Notes: generated by a model not told the origin, from the sequence alone. A DNA stretch of 52,808 nt from Rhodocyclaceae bacterium (GCA_020445785.1 JAGRFZ010000081.1:1-52808), one strand, 5' to 3'; shown: positions 1 to 7,744, counted from the first letter of the stretch. Translations and numbers: made by a program.

Positions 1-37
1 CGGGCAAGTTCAGGCCGCTACGGCCGCTGCAACCGGC

Positions 38-187
38 TTAGCGTACTTTGCGATCCGTTTTCTGAAGCGACCCCAGGTAGGCGAAGGGCTCGTGCCCGTT
101 CAGGCGCGCGGACTGAACGAGGCTCATGATTGCCGCCGCACGCTGGCCCGCGCGCAGGCTGCCCGCGAAGAGCCATTTTTTGCGCTT
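38..187 (-). pseudogene. IS66-family transposase (TnpC) C-terminal fragment
   Basis: On the minus strand this encodes the characteristic end of IS66 transposases: a KKWLFAGS-like segment, then [22 protein letters not shown]. It runs to a stop at 38. Everything upstream of this tail (the DDE catalytic part) is missing, so it cannot be functional. It lies back to back with a second, different IS66 tail on the plus strand that starts about 17 bases away. The homologous part begins near 187. An open frame extends further upstream, but into the neighbouring fragment. Confidence 0.7.
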
Positions 188-203
188 ATGCAAAGGTTGG
201 CAT

Positions 204-431
204 AAGAGAAATGATTTCCTCTTCGCGGGATCGGATGCCGGCGGCGAGTGCGCGGCCACGATCTACAGCCTGATTGGCAGTGCCAAGCTCAACGGCCTGG
301 ACCCCGAAGCCTACTTGCGCCATGTCATCGGCCGCATCGCGGATCACCCGGTCAATCGGGTGGCTGAACTGCTGCCGTGGGCCGTCGCCGGGCAATTGCA
401 GAGCGAAGCCCCTCAAGCCACTGAAGCCTGA
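204..431 (+). pseudogene. IS66-family transposase (TnpC) C-terminal fragment
   Basis: The plus strand encodes the IS66 C-terminal element: [13 protein letters not shown], then [19 protein letters not shown], then [16 protein letters not shown]. This is about 75 residues of a protein normally over 500 residues long. Recognisable homology begins near 204. The sequence in front of it belongs to the oppositely oriented fragment. It is followed at 445-472 by what looks like the terminal inverted repeat of the same element, so this is the 3' end of a decayed IS66 copy. It differs in sequence from the intact IS66 at 631-2988. Confidence 0.75.
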
Positions 432-444
432 ACGGCTTGCCCTC

Positions 445-472
445 GGCAAGACGGTCTGGGGCGTACGCTTAC
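445..472. repeat. Right-end inverted repeat of a decayed IS66 element
   Basis: Read from its outer edge this segment begins GTAAGCGTACGCCCC, the GTAA-type terminus typical of IS66 elements. It lies just downstream of the 204-431 transposase tail, where the right end is expected. The matching left end was not found in the window. Confidence 0.55.
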
Positions 473-622
473 GCAGCTTTCGCTAATCCTGACTGACCGT
501 TCAGGGTCGAAATGACTCATCAATGAGCGGCAGCTTACGGGCAACGAAGCTTCAACGTCGGCTTTCCGGCGACGAATCCGATGAGTTGTCGGTCTCAACC
601 CGACCCAAAGCGGCTGTACGTT
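473..622. other. Non-coding sequence interrupted by the intact IS66
   Basis: No convincing gene was seen. Together with 2997-3184 this appears to be the original target locus that the IS66 element split. Rejoining the flanks at the single TCTTGAGC target gives a continuous non-coding sequence. It contains small inverted repeats, such as CGTCG...CGACG around 557-577. Confidence 0.4.
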
Positions 623-630
623 TCTTGAGC
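623..630. repeat. Target-site duplication, left copy (TCTTGAGC)
   Basis: The eight bases TCTTGAGC directly precede the left inverted repeat of the IS66 element and recur identically at 2989-2996. Eight bases is the known duplication length for IS66-family insertion. Confidence 0.9.
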
Positions 631-658
631 GTAACCGGTAACCCAGCGGCGTTCTTCC
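631..658. repeat. IS66 left terminal inverted repeat
   Basis: It begins GTAACCGGTAACCCAGCG and pairs with the right end at 2961-2988. The outer 12 bases are identical and 23 of 28 match overall. Confidence 0.9.
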
Positions 659-718
659 CACCGCGCGCGCGATGGCAAAAACTGCTCCCCAGGCAGATTA
701 CACACGGGAGCAAGAGCG

Positions 719-1021
719 ATGGCGGGAGCGAACAAGGGCAAGGGATCGAGGCGTAGCCGGCAGGAATGGCGATCCTTGTTGGCGAAATTTGACGGTAGCG
801 GCCTGGGCGTTGCCGCCTTCTGCCGACGCGAAGCGATCAGTGCAGCGAGCCTGTACCGCTGGCGCGGTTTGCTCAGCGCCGTCGGCAATGACGGCAGAAC
901 CGAGGTCGTCAGCAAAACGGCGGCATTCGTCGATGTCGGCGCGCTCAGTGCGGCGGCACCGCGAATCGATCTCAAACTCGACCTCGGCGACGGCCTGGTT
1001 TTGCACCTGGTGCGCCGCTGA
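719..1021 (+). CDS. tnpA: IS66 accessory protein TnpA
   Basis: This 100-residue protein has the small basic helix-turn-helix region of IS66 TnpA (residues 12-50, with RSRQEWRSLLAKFDGSGL then AAFCRREAISAASLYRWR). It is required with TnpB for transposition of the multi-gene IS66 type and probably binds DNA. A GGAG precedes the ATG by about ten bases. Its stop overlaps the tnpB start by one base (TGATG), which indicates translational coupling. It lies about 60 bases inside the left inverted repeat. Confidence 0.9.
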   Translation: MAGANKGKGSRRSRQEWRSLLAKFDGSGLGVAAFCRREAISAASLYRWRGLLSAVGNDGRTEVVSKTAAFVDVGALSAAAPRIDLKLDLGDGLVLHLVRR

Positions 1022-1392
1022 TGTTCTTCCCGGAGGGCCAGGTCCGCGTGCATGTCTATGGTCGCCCGGTCGACATGCGCAAATCGTTCGACGGTCTGTA
1101 CGCCCTGACCCGCAAGGAACTCGGTCAGGATCCGCTGAACGGCCGACTGTTTGTCTTCATCAATCGCCGCGCCACACAGATGAAGGTCCTCTACTGGGAT
1201 CGCACAGGTTTCTGCGTCTGGGCCAAGCGCCTCGAACAGGGCAGATTCCTCTCCGACTGGCGTAGCGTCACGACACGGGAAATGGACTGGACGGGACTCA
1301 AGCTCTTGCTCGAAGGTATCGAAGGAAAGGTCGTCAGGAAGCGCTATCGACAGCCCTGCAATAGCAATGCCCTCGGTATAATGGCGGCATGA
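1021..1392 (+). CDS. tnpB: IS66 accessory protein TnpB (Orf2-like)
   Basis: This 123-residue protein matches the conserved IS66 Orf2 family, with VDMRKSFDGLYALTRKELGQDP and FVFINRRATQMKVLYWDRTGFCVWAKRLEQGRF. It is an accessory factor of IS66 transposition, and its biochemical role is poorly defined. It starts within the tnpA stop, and its own stop overlaps tnpC (ATGA), so the three genes read as one operon. Confidence 0.95.
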   Translation: MFFPEGQVRVHVYGRPVDMRKSFDGLYALTRKELGQDPLNGRLFVFINRRATQMKVLYWDRTGFCVWAKRLEQGRFLSDWRSVTTREMDWTGLKLLLEGIEGKVVRKRYRQPCNSNALGIMAA

Positions 1393-2960
1393 ATTCGGCG
1401 ACCCGATCACGCGTTCTCAGCCTCGATGAGGCGGCGACTTATCGCCCGCAGCAGGTCGTCGAGTTGAGCCGCGAACTGGCCTCGGCCAAGCATCAGCTCG
1501 ACTGGTTCAAGCGCCAGCTCTTCGGCCAGAAGAGCGAGAAGCGCATCGTGGAGACCGACACGCATCAGATGCACCTGGGCGAGCTGCCGGTGCCCGAGTC
1601 GTCGCCGCCGCCCCCTGGAAAGGATATCGCCGCCCACACGCGACGGACCCGCACCACCGATTGCGCCTCGGGCGACGAGTCGGCGCTGTTCTTCGACGAG
1701 GCGAGGGTGCCAGTCGAGACGATTGCCGTGCCCAACCCCGAGGCCGTGGGCCTCGGCCCCGATCAGTACGAGGTGATCGGCGAGAAGGTGAGTCATCGCC
1801 TGGCGCAGCGCCCGGGCAGCTACGTGATCCTCAAGTACGTGCGAGCGGTGATCAAGCGCCGCGACACGCAAGGGATTTCCTGCCCGGCGGCGCCGGTCGG
1901 GGTGATCGAGGGCAGTCGCGCCGATGTGAGCTTCATCGCCGGAATGCTGATCGACAAGTTTGCCTACCACCTGCCGTTCTACCGCCAGCACCAGCGCCTG
2001 GGCGACAGCGGCATCTGCGTCAGCCGGCCGTGGCTGACGCAGGTCGGCCAACAAGCGATTGCCCTGATTGAACCGATTTACGACGCCCAGTTCGGCTCGA
2101 TTCGCGCCTCCCGCGTCAAGGCGATGGACGAGACACCGATCAAGGCCGGGCGCGCTGGGCCGGGCAAGCTCAAGGCGGCTTACTTCTGGCCGGTCTATGG
2201 CGAGCTGGACGAAGTCTGCTTCCCGTTCTTCGAAAGTCGCCGGATCGAACATGTCGAGCAGGCGCTGGGCCTGACGCCGGTCGAGCGCGGCGTCCTGCTC
2301 AGCGACGGGTACACCGCCTATGAGCACTACACGAAGAAGACCGGACTGACCCACGCGCAATGCTGGGCTCACACGCGGCGCCACCTGTTCGAGGCGAAGG
2401 ACGCCGAGCCGGAAGTCGCGGCGCAGGCACTGGAGTTCATCGGCGGGCTCTACGCGGTCGAAGAGCGCATTCGCGAGCACAAGCTCAGCGCCGCGAAGAA
2501 ACTCGACTATCGATTGATGCATGCCAAGCCGATCGTCGAACGGTTCTTCGCCTGGGTGAGCCAGCAATTCGAGGCACAGGGTCTGTTGCCGAGCAATCCC
2601 ATGACGAAGGCCCTTGCCTACGCGCGCGAGCGGCGATTCGGACTCGAGGTCTACCTCACCGATCCGGACGTGCCGATCGACACGAACCATCTGGAACGTG
2701 CGCTACGGGCAATTCCAATGGGTCGCCGCAACTGGCTGTTCTGCTGGACCGAACTCGGCGCCCGGCACGTCGGGATCATGCAGAGCCTGATCGTCACCTG
2801 CCGACTCCACGAGATCGATCCCTACGACTATCTGGTCGATGTGTTGCAGCGAGTCAGTCAGCATCCGGCCAGCCGAGTCCACGAACTCACGCCGCGACTG
2901 TGGAAGCAAATCTTCGCCGGCAATCCGCTGCGATCGCCTTTGCATCGTCCTCGCCCGTAG
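1389..2960 (+). CDS. tnpC: IS66 DDE transposase TnpC
   Basis: This 523-residue transposase catalyses cutting and joining of the element ends. It has an N-terminal helical segment (LDWFKRQLFGQKSEKR, residues 37-52). A central RNase-H-like DDE core carries the acidic residues in VKAMDETPIKAG (about 246), LLSDGYTAYEHY (about 305) and the NHLERALR helix (about 435). The C-terminal element (NWLFCWTELGARH to LTPRLWKQIFA) is complete. In the same family, the tails at 38-187 and 204-431 are only pieces of this last region. The usual Cys-x2-Cys zinc motif near residue 110 is not evident. Confidence 0.95.
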   Translation: MNSATRSRVLSLDEAATYRPQQVVELSRELASAKHQLDWFKRQLFGQKSEKRIVETDTHQMHLGELPVPESSPPPPGKDIAAHTRRTRTTDCASGDESALFFDEARVPVETIAVPNPEAVGLGPDQYEVIGEKVSHRLAQRPGSYVILKYVRAVIKRRDTQGISCPAAPVGVIEGSRADVSFIAGMLIDKFAYHLPFYRQHQRLGDSGICVSRPWLTQVGQQAIALIEPIYDAQFGSIRASRVKAMDETPIKAGRAGPGKLKAAYFWPVYGELDEVCFPFFESRRIEHVEQALGLTPVERGVLLSDGYTAYEHYTKKTGLTHAQCWAHTRRHLFEAKDAEPEVAAQALEFIGGLYAVEERIREHKLSAAKKLDYRLMHAKPIVERFFAWVSQQFEAQGLLPSNPMTKALAYARERRFGLEVYLTDPDVPIDTNHLERALRAIPMGRRNWLFCWTELGARHVGIMQSLIVTCRLHEIDPYDYLVDVLQRVSQHPASRVHELTPRLWKQIFAGNPLRSPLHRPRP

Positions 2961-2988
2961 GCAAGAACGCTGCGCAGTTACCGGTTAC
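2961..2988. repeat. IS66 right terminal inverted repeat
   Basis: This is the inverse complement of the left end: read inward it begins GTAACCGGTAACTGCGCAG. It starts directly after the tnpC stop codon. Confidence 0.9.
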
Positions 2989-2996
2989 TCTTGAGC
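2989..2996. repeat. Target-site duplication, right copy (TCTTGAGC)
   Basis: Identical to 623-630; see the IS66 element. Confidence 0.9.
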
Positions 2997-3184
2997 GGCC
3001 CAACGGCAGCTTGCTGAGTGCTGCGGCCACCCATCACGAGGTCTCAGGGGGCCGAGCCAAAATTGCGTAACACCGCTTCGCCGTCTGATCGAATCTGGGG
3101 GGAGACATTGAAGAGTGCTTGGTGCACCGAATCTAGCGACCAGAGTCGCACCGCACATCTCGCCCCATACATGCGAGCTCTGAC

Positions 3185-4249
3185 TCAGTCGGTCGCAACG
3201 AAAGCCTGCATCGGCACAATATCCCTTGGAATCTCTTCATCACTTTCAAGTGTTACGAACTTGGCTAGTACCGCATATCGGGCCTTATAGCTAGACGGAT
3301 CGTTTGTACTGCGGCTCACATTGTTGTACACCTCGATAGCCGGGTGCCCCCGCACAGTGGCTCTAAAACGCTCGAACCTCTCTAGCCGGTCTCTTAGGTC
3401 AGGCCGACCCAGCCCATTTCGAATCAACCAATAATATATGGGAACGATTCCTGAAGCCTTCAAAAGTGGATCATTTTTCTTAAATAGATATGTTGAATCT
3501 TCCAACACAGTTATCACTCGCTCAGCACTTGCCTGAAACTCCATTTCAGTAAGTGCCGCTTCTCTCGCAAATCGATCAAGATTCACCTTCTTAGTCTCGA
3601 CGAAATCGCCGCGATGCTCAATCAGAAGCAACTTGGCCGCCACATTCTCTTGCTGCTTCCGATTCGTGGAAAATGCAATGCATTCCGTGAAGAAGGGCGT
3701 AGACGAAATCTCACGGATGAGCCTAGGCACTTCGCCGATCATCGCGCTCCTAACCTCAGCGCCAGTCAAAGGTTTGCTTCGATTCAACCGAACGAACAGG
3801 TCGTTTATCATTTCCTCCCGATCGGTGATAACTGACATTACCGTGATATTAAAATTTTCGACGCGTTGCGCGATTTTTGGGAATTTTTCCTTTAGCTCAA
3901 AATAGTTCATTCCGGCGAGCGAGTAACGTTCCTCGCCAAGATATACCATATCGCGATTGAGCCTAATCCGACCGTCAAGAAAATCGAACATCGCCTCAAA
4001 CCTCTGACGACCATCAATTACCGCGAATGGCTTGCCCTTGAGATTCAGGGCGCTACTCACATAACTAAAATCCGCGATATAGAACTTCGGCACATCGTAA
4101 CCGTTGATTATCGAGTCGATAAGATAAGCTTTGTCGGAATTTGACCAAACCCCCGGGCTTCGTTGATATGGCGGCGAGAGATCAATCTGATCACGCTCCG
4201 CGTGCCACCACGAGAGAGTTGTAGCTTGGAACGGTCGAACTACAAACAT
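3185..4249 (-). CDS. DUF262 domain protein (ParB-like fold)
   Basis: This 354-residue protein has hallmarks of DUF262, the family that includes the N-terminal half of GmrSD-type type IV restriction enzymes. They are PPYQR (residues 26-30) followed by W and IDSIINGYDVP, then VIDGRQR (78-83), then LFVRLNRSKPLTGAEVR (about 151-167). DUF262 proteins are thought to bind or hydrolyse nucleotides and often act in phage defence. The partner DUF1524 HNH nuclease domain is absent, so any effector activity must lie elsewhere, perhaps in the FRG gene just upstream. I chose ATG 4249 because AAGGG lies just before it. An in-frame TTG at 4270 would overlap the FRG gene. The locus is AT-richer than its surroundings, which suggests horizontal transfer. 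Confidence 0.8.
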   Translation of the reverse strand: MFVVRPFQATTLSWWHAERDQIDLSPPYQRSPGVWSNSDKAYLIDSIINGYDVPKFYIADFSYVSSALNLKGKPFAVIDGRQRFEAMFDFLDGRIRLNRDMVYLGEERYSLAGMNYFELKEKFPKIAQRVENFNITVMSVITDREEMINDLFVRLNRSKPLTGAEVRSAMIGEVPRLIREISSTPFFTECIAFSTNRKQQENVAAKLLLIEHRGDFVETKKVNLDRFAREAALTEMEFQASAERVITVLEDSTYLFKKNDPLLKASGIVPIYYWLIRNGLGRPDLRDRLERFERFRATVRGHPAIEVYNNVSRSTNDPSSYKARYAVLAKFVTLESDEEIPRDIVPMQAFVATD

Positions 4250-4259
4250 AACTCTACCC

Positions 4260-5024
4260 TTAGAATCCAAATGACGTTTTTAATTCTGCACCCAAGCCTG
4301 ACAAGTCCGGGTAAATCACGGAATGGGTATATCCAATAGACAGCAGTTTGTTATACAAATCAGCTTTCACAGAATCCTCAACCACAATACAAAGCAGGCA
4401 ATCTTTCGCATATCCGATACTCTCCATCGCGGCGGTACCCCGCCCGAAAATTGTAAACGTACCTCGCTGCGCCACAACCCTCGGATTCGTGTGATTGGAG
4501 TAGATGGCAATCGGATCGGTTCGAGGAGCAAGGTCGTCGCTCAGGCTCTCGATAAACCGTTTAGTCGCCACGTCAGCGGGATCGGGAATTCTCGGCAAAT
4601 TATTATTGTTCAGCGATCGTTTAGTCCATAACAATGGATCCAGAACCCATACGCAGGCCATGCTGCCTTGCTTTGACGTAGATAAAGCAAAATAGAGCGC
4701 GATAAACGGATTCTCCGACCAATCCAGCAACCTCGTTGGCACTCCAAAGTGCTGCGCCATAAACATCCAATCTAGCGCCGTAACCGGCGGAGAATTTAAG
4801 AACGGAGGGCTTGTCTGCTTGAACCGTGCATCCAGGCGTGACTCGAGAGTCATTGGATCAAGGCTGTTAGTACGTACCTCGGGATGACGAAATAGTGCAG
4901 GAATGAGCCCGTGGTCGTAGTTACCCGCCCCACGGAACCATCGAGGGCCTGGACTGGCTTCAATTGAAGCCTCGATCAACTTTAAGAGGCTGTGAAGAGT
5001 TTCTATTTTCTCAATGCGAACCAT
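4260..5024 (-). CDS. FRG domain-containing protein
   Basis: This 254-residue protein has the three conserved stretches of the FRG domain: WFRGAG (residues 29-34), AQHFGVPTRLLDWSENPFIALYFA (90-113) and NPRVVAQRGTFTIFG (180-194). The biochemical function of the FRG domain is not established to my knowledge. Such genes recur in accessory and defence regions. It is the first gene of a two-gene unit: its TAA ends 10 bases before the DUF262 start, and the stop is embedded in that gene's ribosome-binding site. The AT-rich leader upstream (5025-5110) is a plausible promoter. No signal peptide or membrane segment is seen, so the protein should be cytoplasmic. Confidence 0.8.
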   Translation of the reverse strand: MVRIEKIETLHSLLKLIEASIEASPGPRWFRGAGNYDHGLIPALFRHPEVRTNSLDPMTLESRLDARFKQTSPPFLNSPPVTALDWMFMAQHFGVPTRLLDWSENPFIALYFALSTSKQGSMACVWVLDPLLWTKRSLNNNNLPRIPDPADVATKRFIESLSDDLAPRTDPIAIYSNHTNPRVVAQRGTFTIFGRGTAAMESIGYAKDCLLCIVVEDSVKADLYNKLLSIGYTHSVIYPDLSGLGAELKTSFGF

Positions 5025-5351
5025 TCTTCATTCAACTCTTTTAAAAATTACCGAGATCAATAACCCGTAATCGGCTTTATTGGCATATTGATTTATACTA
5101 TCATTCAGAGTTTAGTAGCACAATTCGATCCAACTGAACCGTGCCCTACGATCGGTCGAGGCGCAACTATTTGATTCGATATTCGACGTCAAGAATGGCC
5201 AGACCCCAAGCGTGTGCAGCGGCAGGATTTCGGTAGCTCGGAGCCGACCGGGCAGCGTTAGCTCACCACCGGTTGGGGCCGAGGAATTCTCGTAGACTGT
5301 CCGGCCGGTTCCTGACGGGGGCTGCCGCTTGAACGGTAGCCATGCCGGATG

Positions 5352-5372
5352 GGCCACGGGCGGCTCGTGGCC
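5352..5372. repeat. GGCCAC-N9-GTGGCC hairpin, copy 1
   Basis: A perfect 6-bp stem, GGCCAC/GTGGCC, around the core GGGCGGCTC. Related copies lie at 5464-5485 and 6111-6131. Confidence 0.6.
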
Positions 5373-5463
5373 GGGCTGAGCCAACGGGGGGTTCAAGTTG
5401 GCCGCCGTAAACCGGCCACTCAAGCGGATTGGGGCCGTTCCCGCCTCATGAAATAGAAATGTA

Positions 5464-5485
5464 GCCACGACCGGCGGCTCGTGGC
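5464..5485. repeat. GGCCAC-type hairpin, copy 2
   Basis: The stem GCCACGA.../...CGTGGC surrounds the same CGGCGGCTC core as copies 1 and 3. Confidence 0.55.
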
Positions 5486-5520
5486 CGTTATGGATAGCTG
5501 TTTATAGCGGCTAGGACTGG

Positions 5521-6009
5521 CTATTTTCGGCGGCAGGGTTTGCCCTCGTACTGATGTCGGTTCTCCACATATGCGCGACCGTTCCAACGCACAACCGGAA
5601 AACAGAATCCCGGCCCGCCAATCTCAATGTCCGGCCAGCCGCCTACGCCCTTGGTCGCCAGGAAAGTGGGAATGCCGGTGCCACTGGTGATGGGCGTCCA
5701 ACGACCGTTGGCCTGTTTGCTAACGAGCCAGTAGCCGCCGACTTGGTTTCCATAGCAGAAGCTGCCGCCTTCGATGATGAGCGCTTCGAGGCGGCCGTCG
5801 CCATTGAGGTCCCGTACCTCGGCAATCTCGCCCCGCGTGTTGGGCGAAGGGTCGTCGACGCAGGCGCGCCATTGTCTTCCCTTGAGTTTGAAGCCGGCGG
5901 CCGTAAACGCGGCGGCCTCGTCGGCGGGTGACAGCTTCTCTGAGGCGGCGGGCGCGGGTGCGCAAAACGGCAACAGCGAAGCGAACGCGAACATGATTTT
6001 CAACCTCAT
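5521..6009 (-). CDS. Small secreted protein of unknown function
   Basis: This 162-residue protein has a clear N-terminal signal peptide (MRLKIMFAFASLLPFCAPAPAA, cleavage near A-S), so it is probably periplasmic. The mature part contains DLNGDGRLEALII (about residue 69 onward), which resembles a calcium-binding or FG-GAP-like loop, and conserved-looking WPDIEIGGPGFCFPVVRWNG near the end, with several cysteines that could form disulfides. I recognise no named family. I chose ATG 6009 because GAAGGGA lies about nine bases upstream and the signal peptide begins there. The frame is open further upstream, but that extension is not signal-like. No partner gene is adjacent. Confidence 0.6.
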   Translation of the reverse strand: MRLKIMFAFASLLPFCAPAPAASEKLSPADEAAAFTAAGFKLKGRQWRACVDDPSPNTRGEIAEVRDLNGDGRLEALIIEGGSFCYGNQVGGYWLVSKQANGRWTPITSGTGIPTFLATKGVGGWPDIEIGGPGFCFPVVRWNGRAYVENRHQYEGKPCRRK

Positions 6010-6110
6010 CGAACACATTCCCTTCTGGATTGAACAGCTACGTACGAGACTCAACGCACGTTGTTGCATCAAGATAGTCGACGGCCAACGGCGTTCAAGC
6101 GAAAAGTAAT

Positions 6111-6131
6111 GGCCACCGGCGGCTTGTGGCC
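6111..6131. repeat. GGCCAC-N9-GTGGCC hairpin, copy 3
   Basis: A perfect 6-bp stem around CGGCGGCTT, one base different in the core from copy 2. It lies between the secreted protein gene and the IS21-like end. Confidence 0.6.
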
Positions 6132-6163
6132 GGAATTTCGTGTTCATCGTCGCTCGGTACCCG

Positions 6164-6226
6164 CCGATCACGCGCTGGCCTCAATGTGCCGATCATCAAC
6201 TGGCTCCAATGTGCCGGTCGGTGACA
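6164..6226. repeat. Tandem 25-bp repeats, probable IS21-like terminus remnant
   Basis: Two adjacent 25-bp direct repeats (6164-6188 and 6189-6213) share CCGATCA at the start and CAATGTG at the end. They are followed by CCGGTCGGTGACA. Read on the minus strand this begins TGTCACCGACCGGCACATTGG-like, resembling IS21-family ends, which carry several internal repeats. No istA or istB gene is present, so only a terminus would remain. The family assignment rests on memory of such ends. Confidence 0.45.
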
Positions 6227-6259
6227 GAGGCGACTAAAAGACGCTCCAGACAGACGGCT

Positions 6260-7744
6260 TCAGCAAGGATTGGCGCCTACTTCGCCGCAATCGATATGAC
6301 GCCGGTTCCTGCCGTCATGGGGAGTGGGCAGGAAAGGAAACGCCGTGGCGATCCCGTTGGCAGTCAGGTTGCTGCCCTTGGCGCCGATGTTGAAGTTCAC
6401 GCCGTCGCCGAGCAGCAGGTTGCCACTTGCCGCGCCGATAAGCTTGCCGGCCACCACGCGCAACGCGATGTCGGTGACATCGTCATCGGGTCGCCGACCA
6501 TTGGGCCAGCCGGCCTTATCGCCCGCCAGCACGGTGAGTCGCTTCTGCGCCGCGGGCGGCGTCGGCGGCACGGCCAGATCGAGCCGCAGCAGTTCGGCGC
6601 AGGGGTTGGCCTTGCTGCAGGTACCGGTCTGCGCTTGGGCCGGGTACTTGAGCAGTACATTGACCAGGTCGGTGCGATCGGTCGTGGGAATCGCCAGATT
6701 GTTTGCCGGCAGATCGAAGCGGATGTTCAGCGCCGATGCCAGGCGCGAGTTGAGATAGAAGTCGAGAAAGGCCGCCTCGCGCTCCGGCTCGCTGGCGTTC
6801 CACAGATCCTTCTGCCCGGTACCGGTGATCAGTTCGTTCACCAGGGGGTTGGCCATACGCGCCACCTGCGGCCCGGCGCGCAGCGGCTGACCGCGCTGGG
6901 TCGGCACCTTGAGCTGCGGGCGGCTGGTGGAGGCGTACATGCCGATCACCTGTTGCGGCTTGTTGGTGATGGCCGAGATCGGCAGTTCCAGGGCGATGGT
7001 ATTGACGTTGAAGCCGGAGAACGCGTCGTTGCCGAAGGGGTTGCGCGTGTCGTCGGCATCCTCGGCGTCGGTCAGGATGGGGAACGGACTGCGGCGCGGG
7101 TTGACCGTGTCGAACACCGCCCCCAGGTCGATGTAGAAGGTCTCGTCGCGCTGCCCGGCAAATACCCGGCCACCGTTGGGAAGCGGGTAGACACCCTGGG
7201 CGGCGAGAGCCTCGTAGTCGGGCATGGTGAGGGGGCCGACGTTGGAGGGCACGGCGAACATATTGTCGCTGCCAAGATCGGTACGCACACCCTTCCTGAC
7301 CTGGGTCACCGTGTAACGCTGGCGCAGGATCAGTCCGTCGGAACCGGGGCCGTCGAGCGCCGTGATCGGCGGCAGCGCCGCATAGGCCAGCGGCAGCTGC
7401 AGCCCGGCCACAGCGCCGCGCAATTCGGTCTTGAAGCGGATTTCGTAGGTGATGTCGTCCGCATCGCCGTCGCCGTTGGTGTCGAGGTGGAAGGCGTAGC
7501 GGACGTCGTCGCCGAAGTTGAAATAGTTGGGACCGGAACTCGGCTCCTGGGCTGGGATGACGTTCATGATCAGGACCACCTTTTCCGGATTCTCCCAACT
7601 GCGGAAGAAGTAGACATCGGTGAGGTCGGCCGCCGGATCGTTGGCGATGAGCGGGGCTTCGCGATGGCTCGCCGCGCCGCCCGCCGCGGACCAGGCGACG
7701 GTGCAGGCCGCCAGTAGGGGCACTGCCAGTCTTGTAACTTTCAT
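6260..7744 (-). CDS. DUF4331 domain-containing secreted protein
   Basis: This 494-residue protein has a signal peptide (MKVTRLAVPLLAACTVAWSAAGGA) and then the DUF4331 opening SHREAPLIANDPAADLTDVYFF. Further on come FHLDTNGDGDADDITYEIRF and the extended DUF4331 body up to FPFLPTPHDG. The family is extracytoplasmic and of unknown function. The NGDGDADD loop may bind calcium. I chose ATG 7744 because AGGAG lies just upstream and the signal peptide starts there. The open frame continues to 7954, but that would begin upstream of the predicted promoter at 7867-7894. It lies downstream of a secreted TPR gene on the same strand, and both carry the ECF-type promoter element. Confidence 0.9.
   Translation of the reverse strand: MKVTRLAVPLLAACTVAWSAAGGAASHREAPLIANDPAADLTDVYFFRSWENPEKVVLIMNVIPAQEPSSGPNYFNFGDDVRYAFHLDTNGDGDADDITYEIRFKTELRGAVAGLQLPLAYAALPPITALDGPGSDGLILRQRYTVTQVRKGVRTDLGSDNMFAVPSNVGPLTMPDYEALAAQGVYPLPNGGRVFAGQRDETFYIDLGAVFDTVNPRRSPFPILTDAEDADDTRNPFGNDAFSGFNVNTIALELPISAITNKPQQVIGMYASTSRPQLKVPTQRGQPLRAGPQVARMANPLVNELITGTGQKDLWNASEPEREAAFLDFYLNSRLASALNIRFDLPANNLAIPTTDRTDLVNVLLKYPAQAQTGTCSKANPCAELLRLDLAVPPTPPAAQKRLTVLAGDKAGWPNGRRPDDDVTDIALRVVAGKLIGAASGNLLLGDGVNFNIGAKGSNLTANGIATAFPFLPTPHDGRNRRHIDCGEVGANPC

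Larger units (their letters stand above)
631..2988 (+). mobile_element. Intact IS66-family insertion sequence (tnpA-tnpB-tnpC)
   Basis: This is a complete 2,358-bp IS66-type element. It has terminal inverted repeats at 631-658 and 2961-2988 that both start GTAACCGGTAAC (23 of 28 positions match), three overlapping genes in the canonical order, and a perfect 8-bp target duplication (TCTTGAGC) on both sides. The three reading frames are open and of normal length. The identical target duplication argues for a fairly recent insertion that has not been rearranged. Confidence 0.95.
5025..5520. other. Non-coding stretch with AT-rich leader and hairpin repeats
   Basis: The first ~90 bases are AT-rich and form the upstream region of the FRG gene. 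The rest is GC-rich and carries two of the three GGCCAC...GTGGCC hairpins. An open frame on the minus strand (5112-5468) has no recognisable domain and a composition more like translated intergenic repeat, so I do not call it a gene. Confidence 0.5.

Noticed and set aside
3018-3290. A 90-codon plus-strand open frame downstream of the IS66
   Set aside because: It runs into the 3' end of the DUF262 gene on the other strand and has no domain. It is probably chance.
5112-5468. A 118-codon open frame on the minus strand
   Set aside because: No known domain, no ribosome-binding site, and the sequence contains hairpin repeats. It reads like translated intergenic repeat.
6140-7717. A 525-codon plus-strand open frame
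   Set aside because: It lies antisense to the DUF4331 gene, which has a signal peptide, ribosome-binding site, promoter and family match. Long antisense frames are common in high-GC coding DNA.
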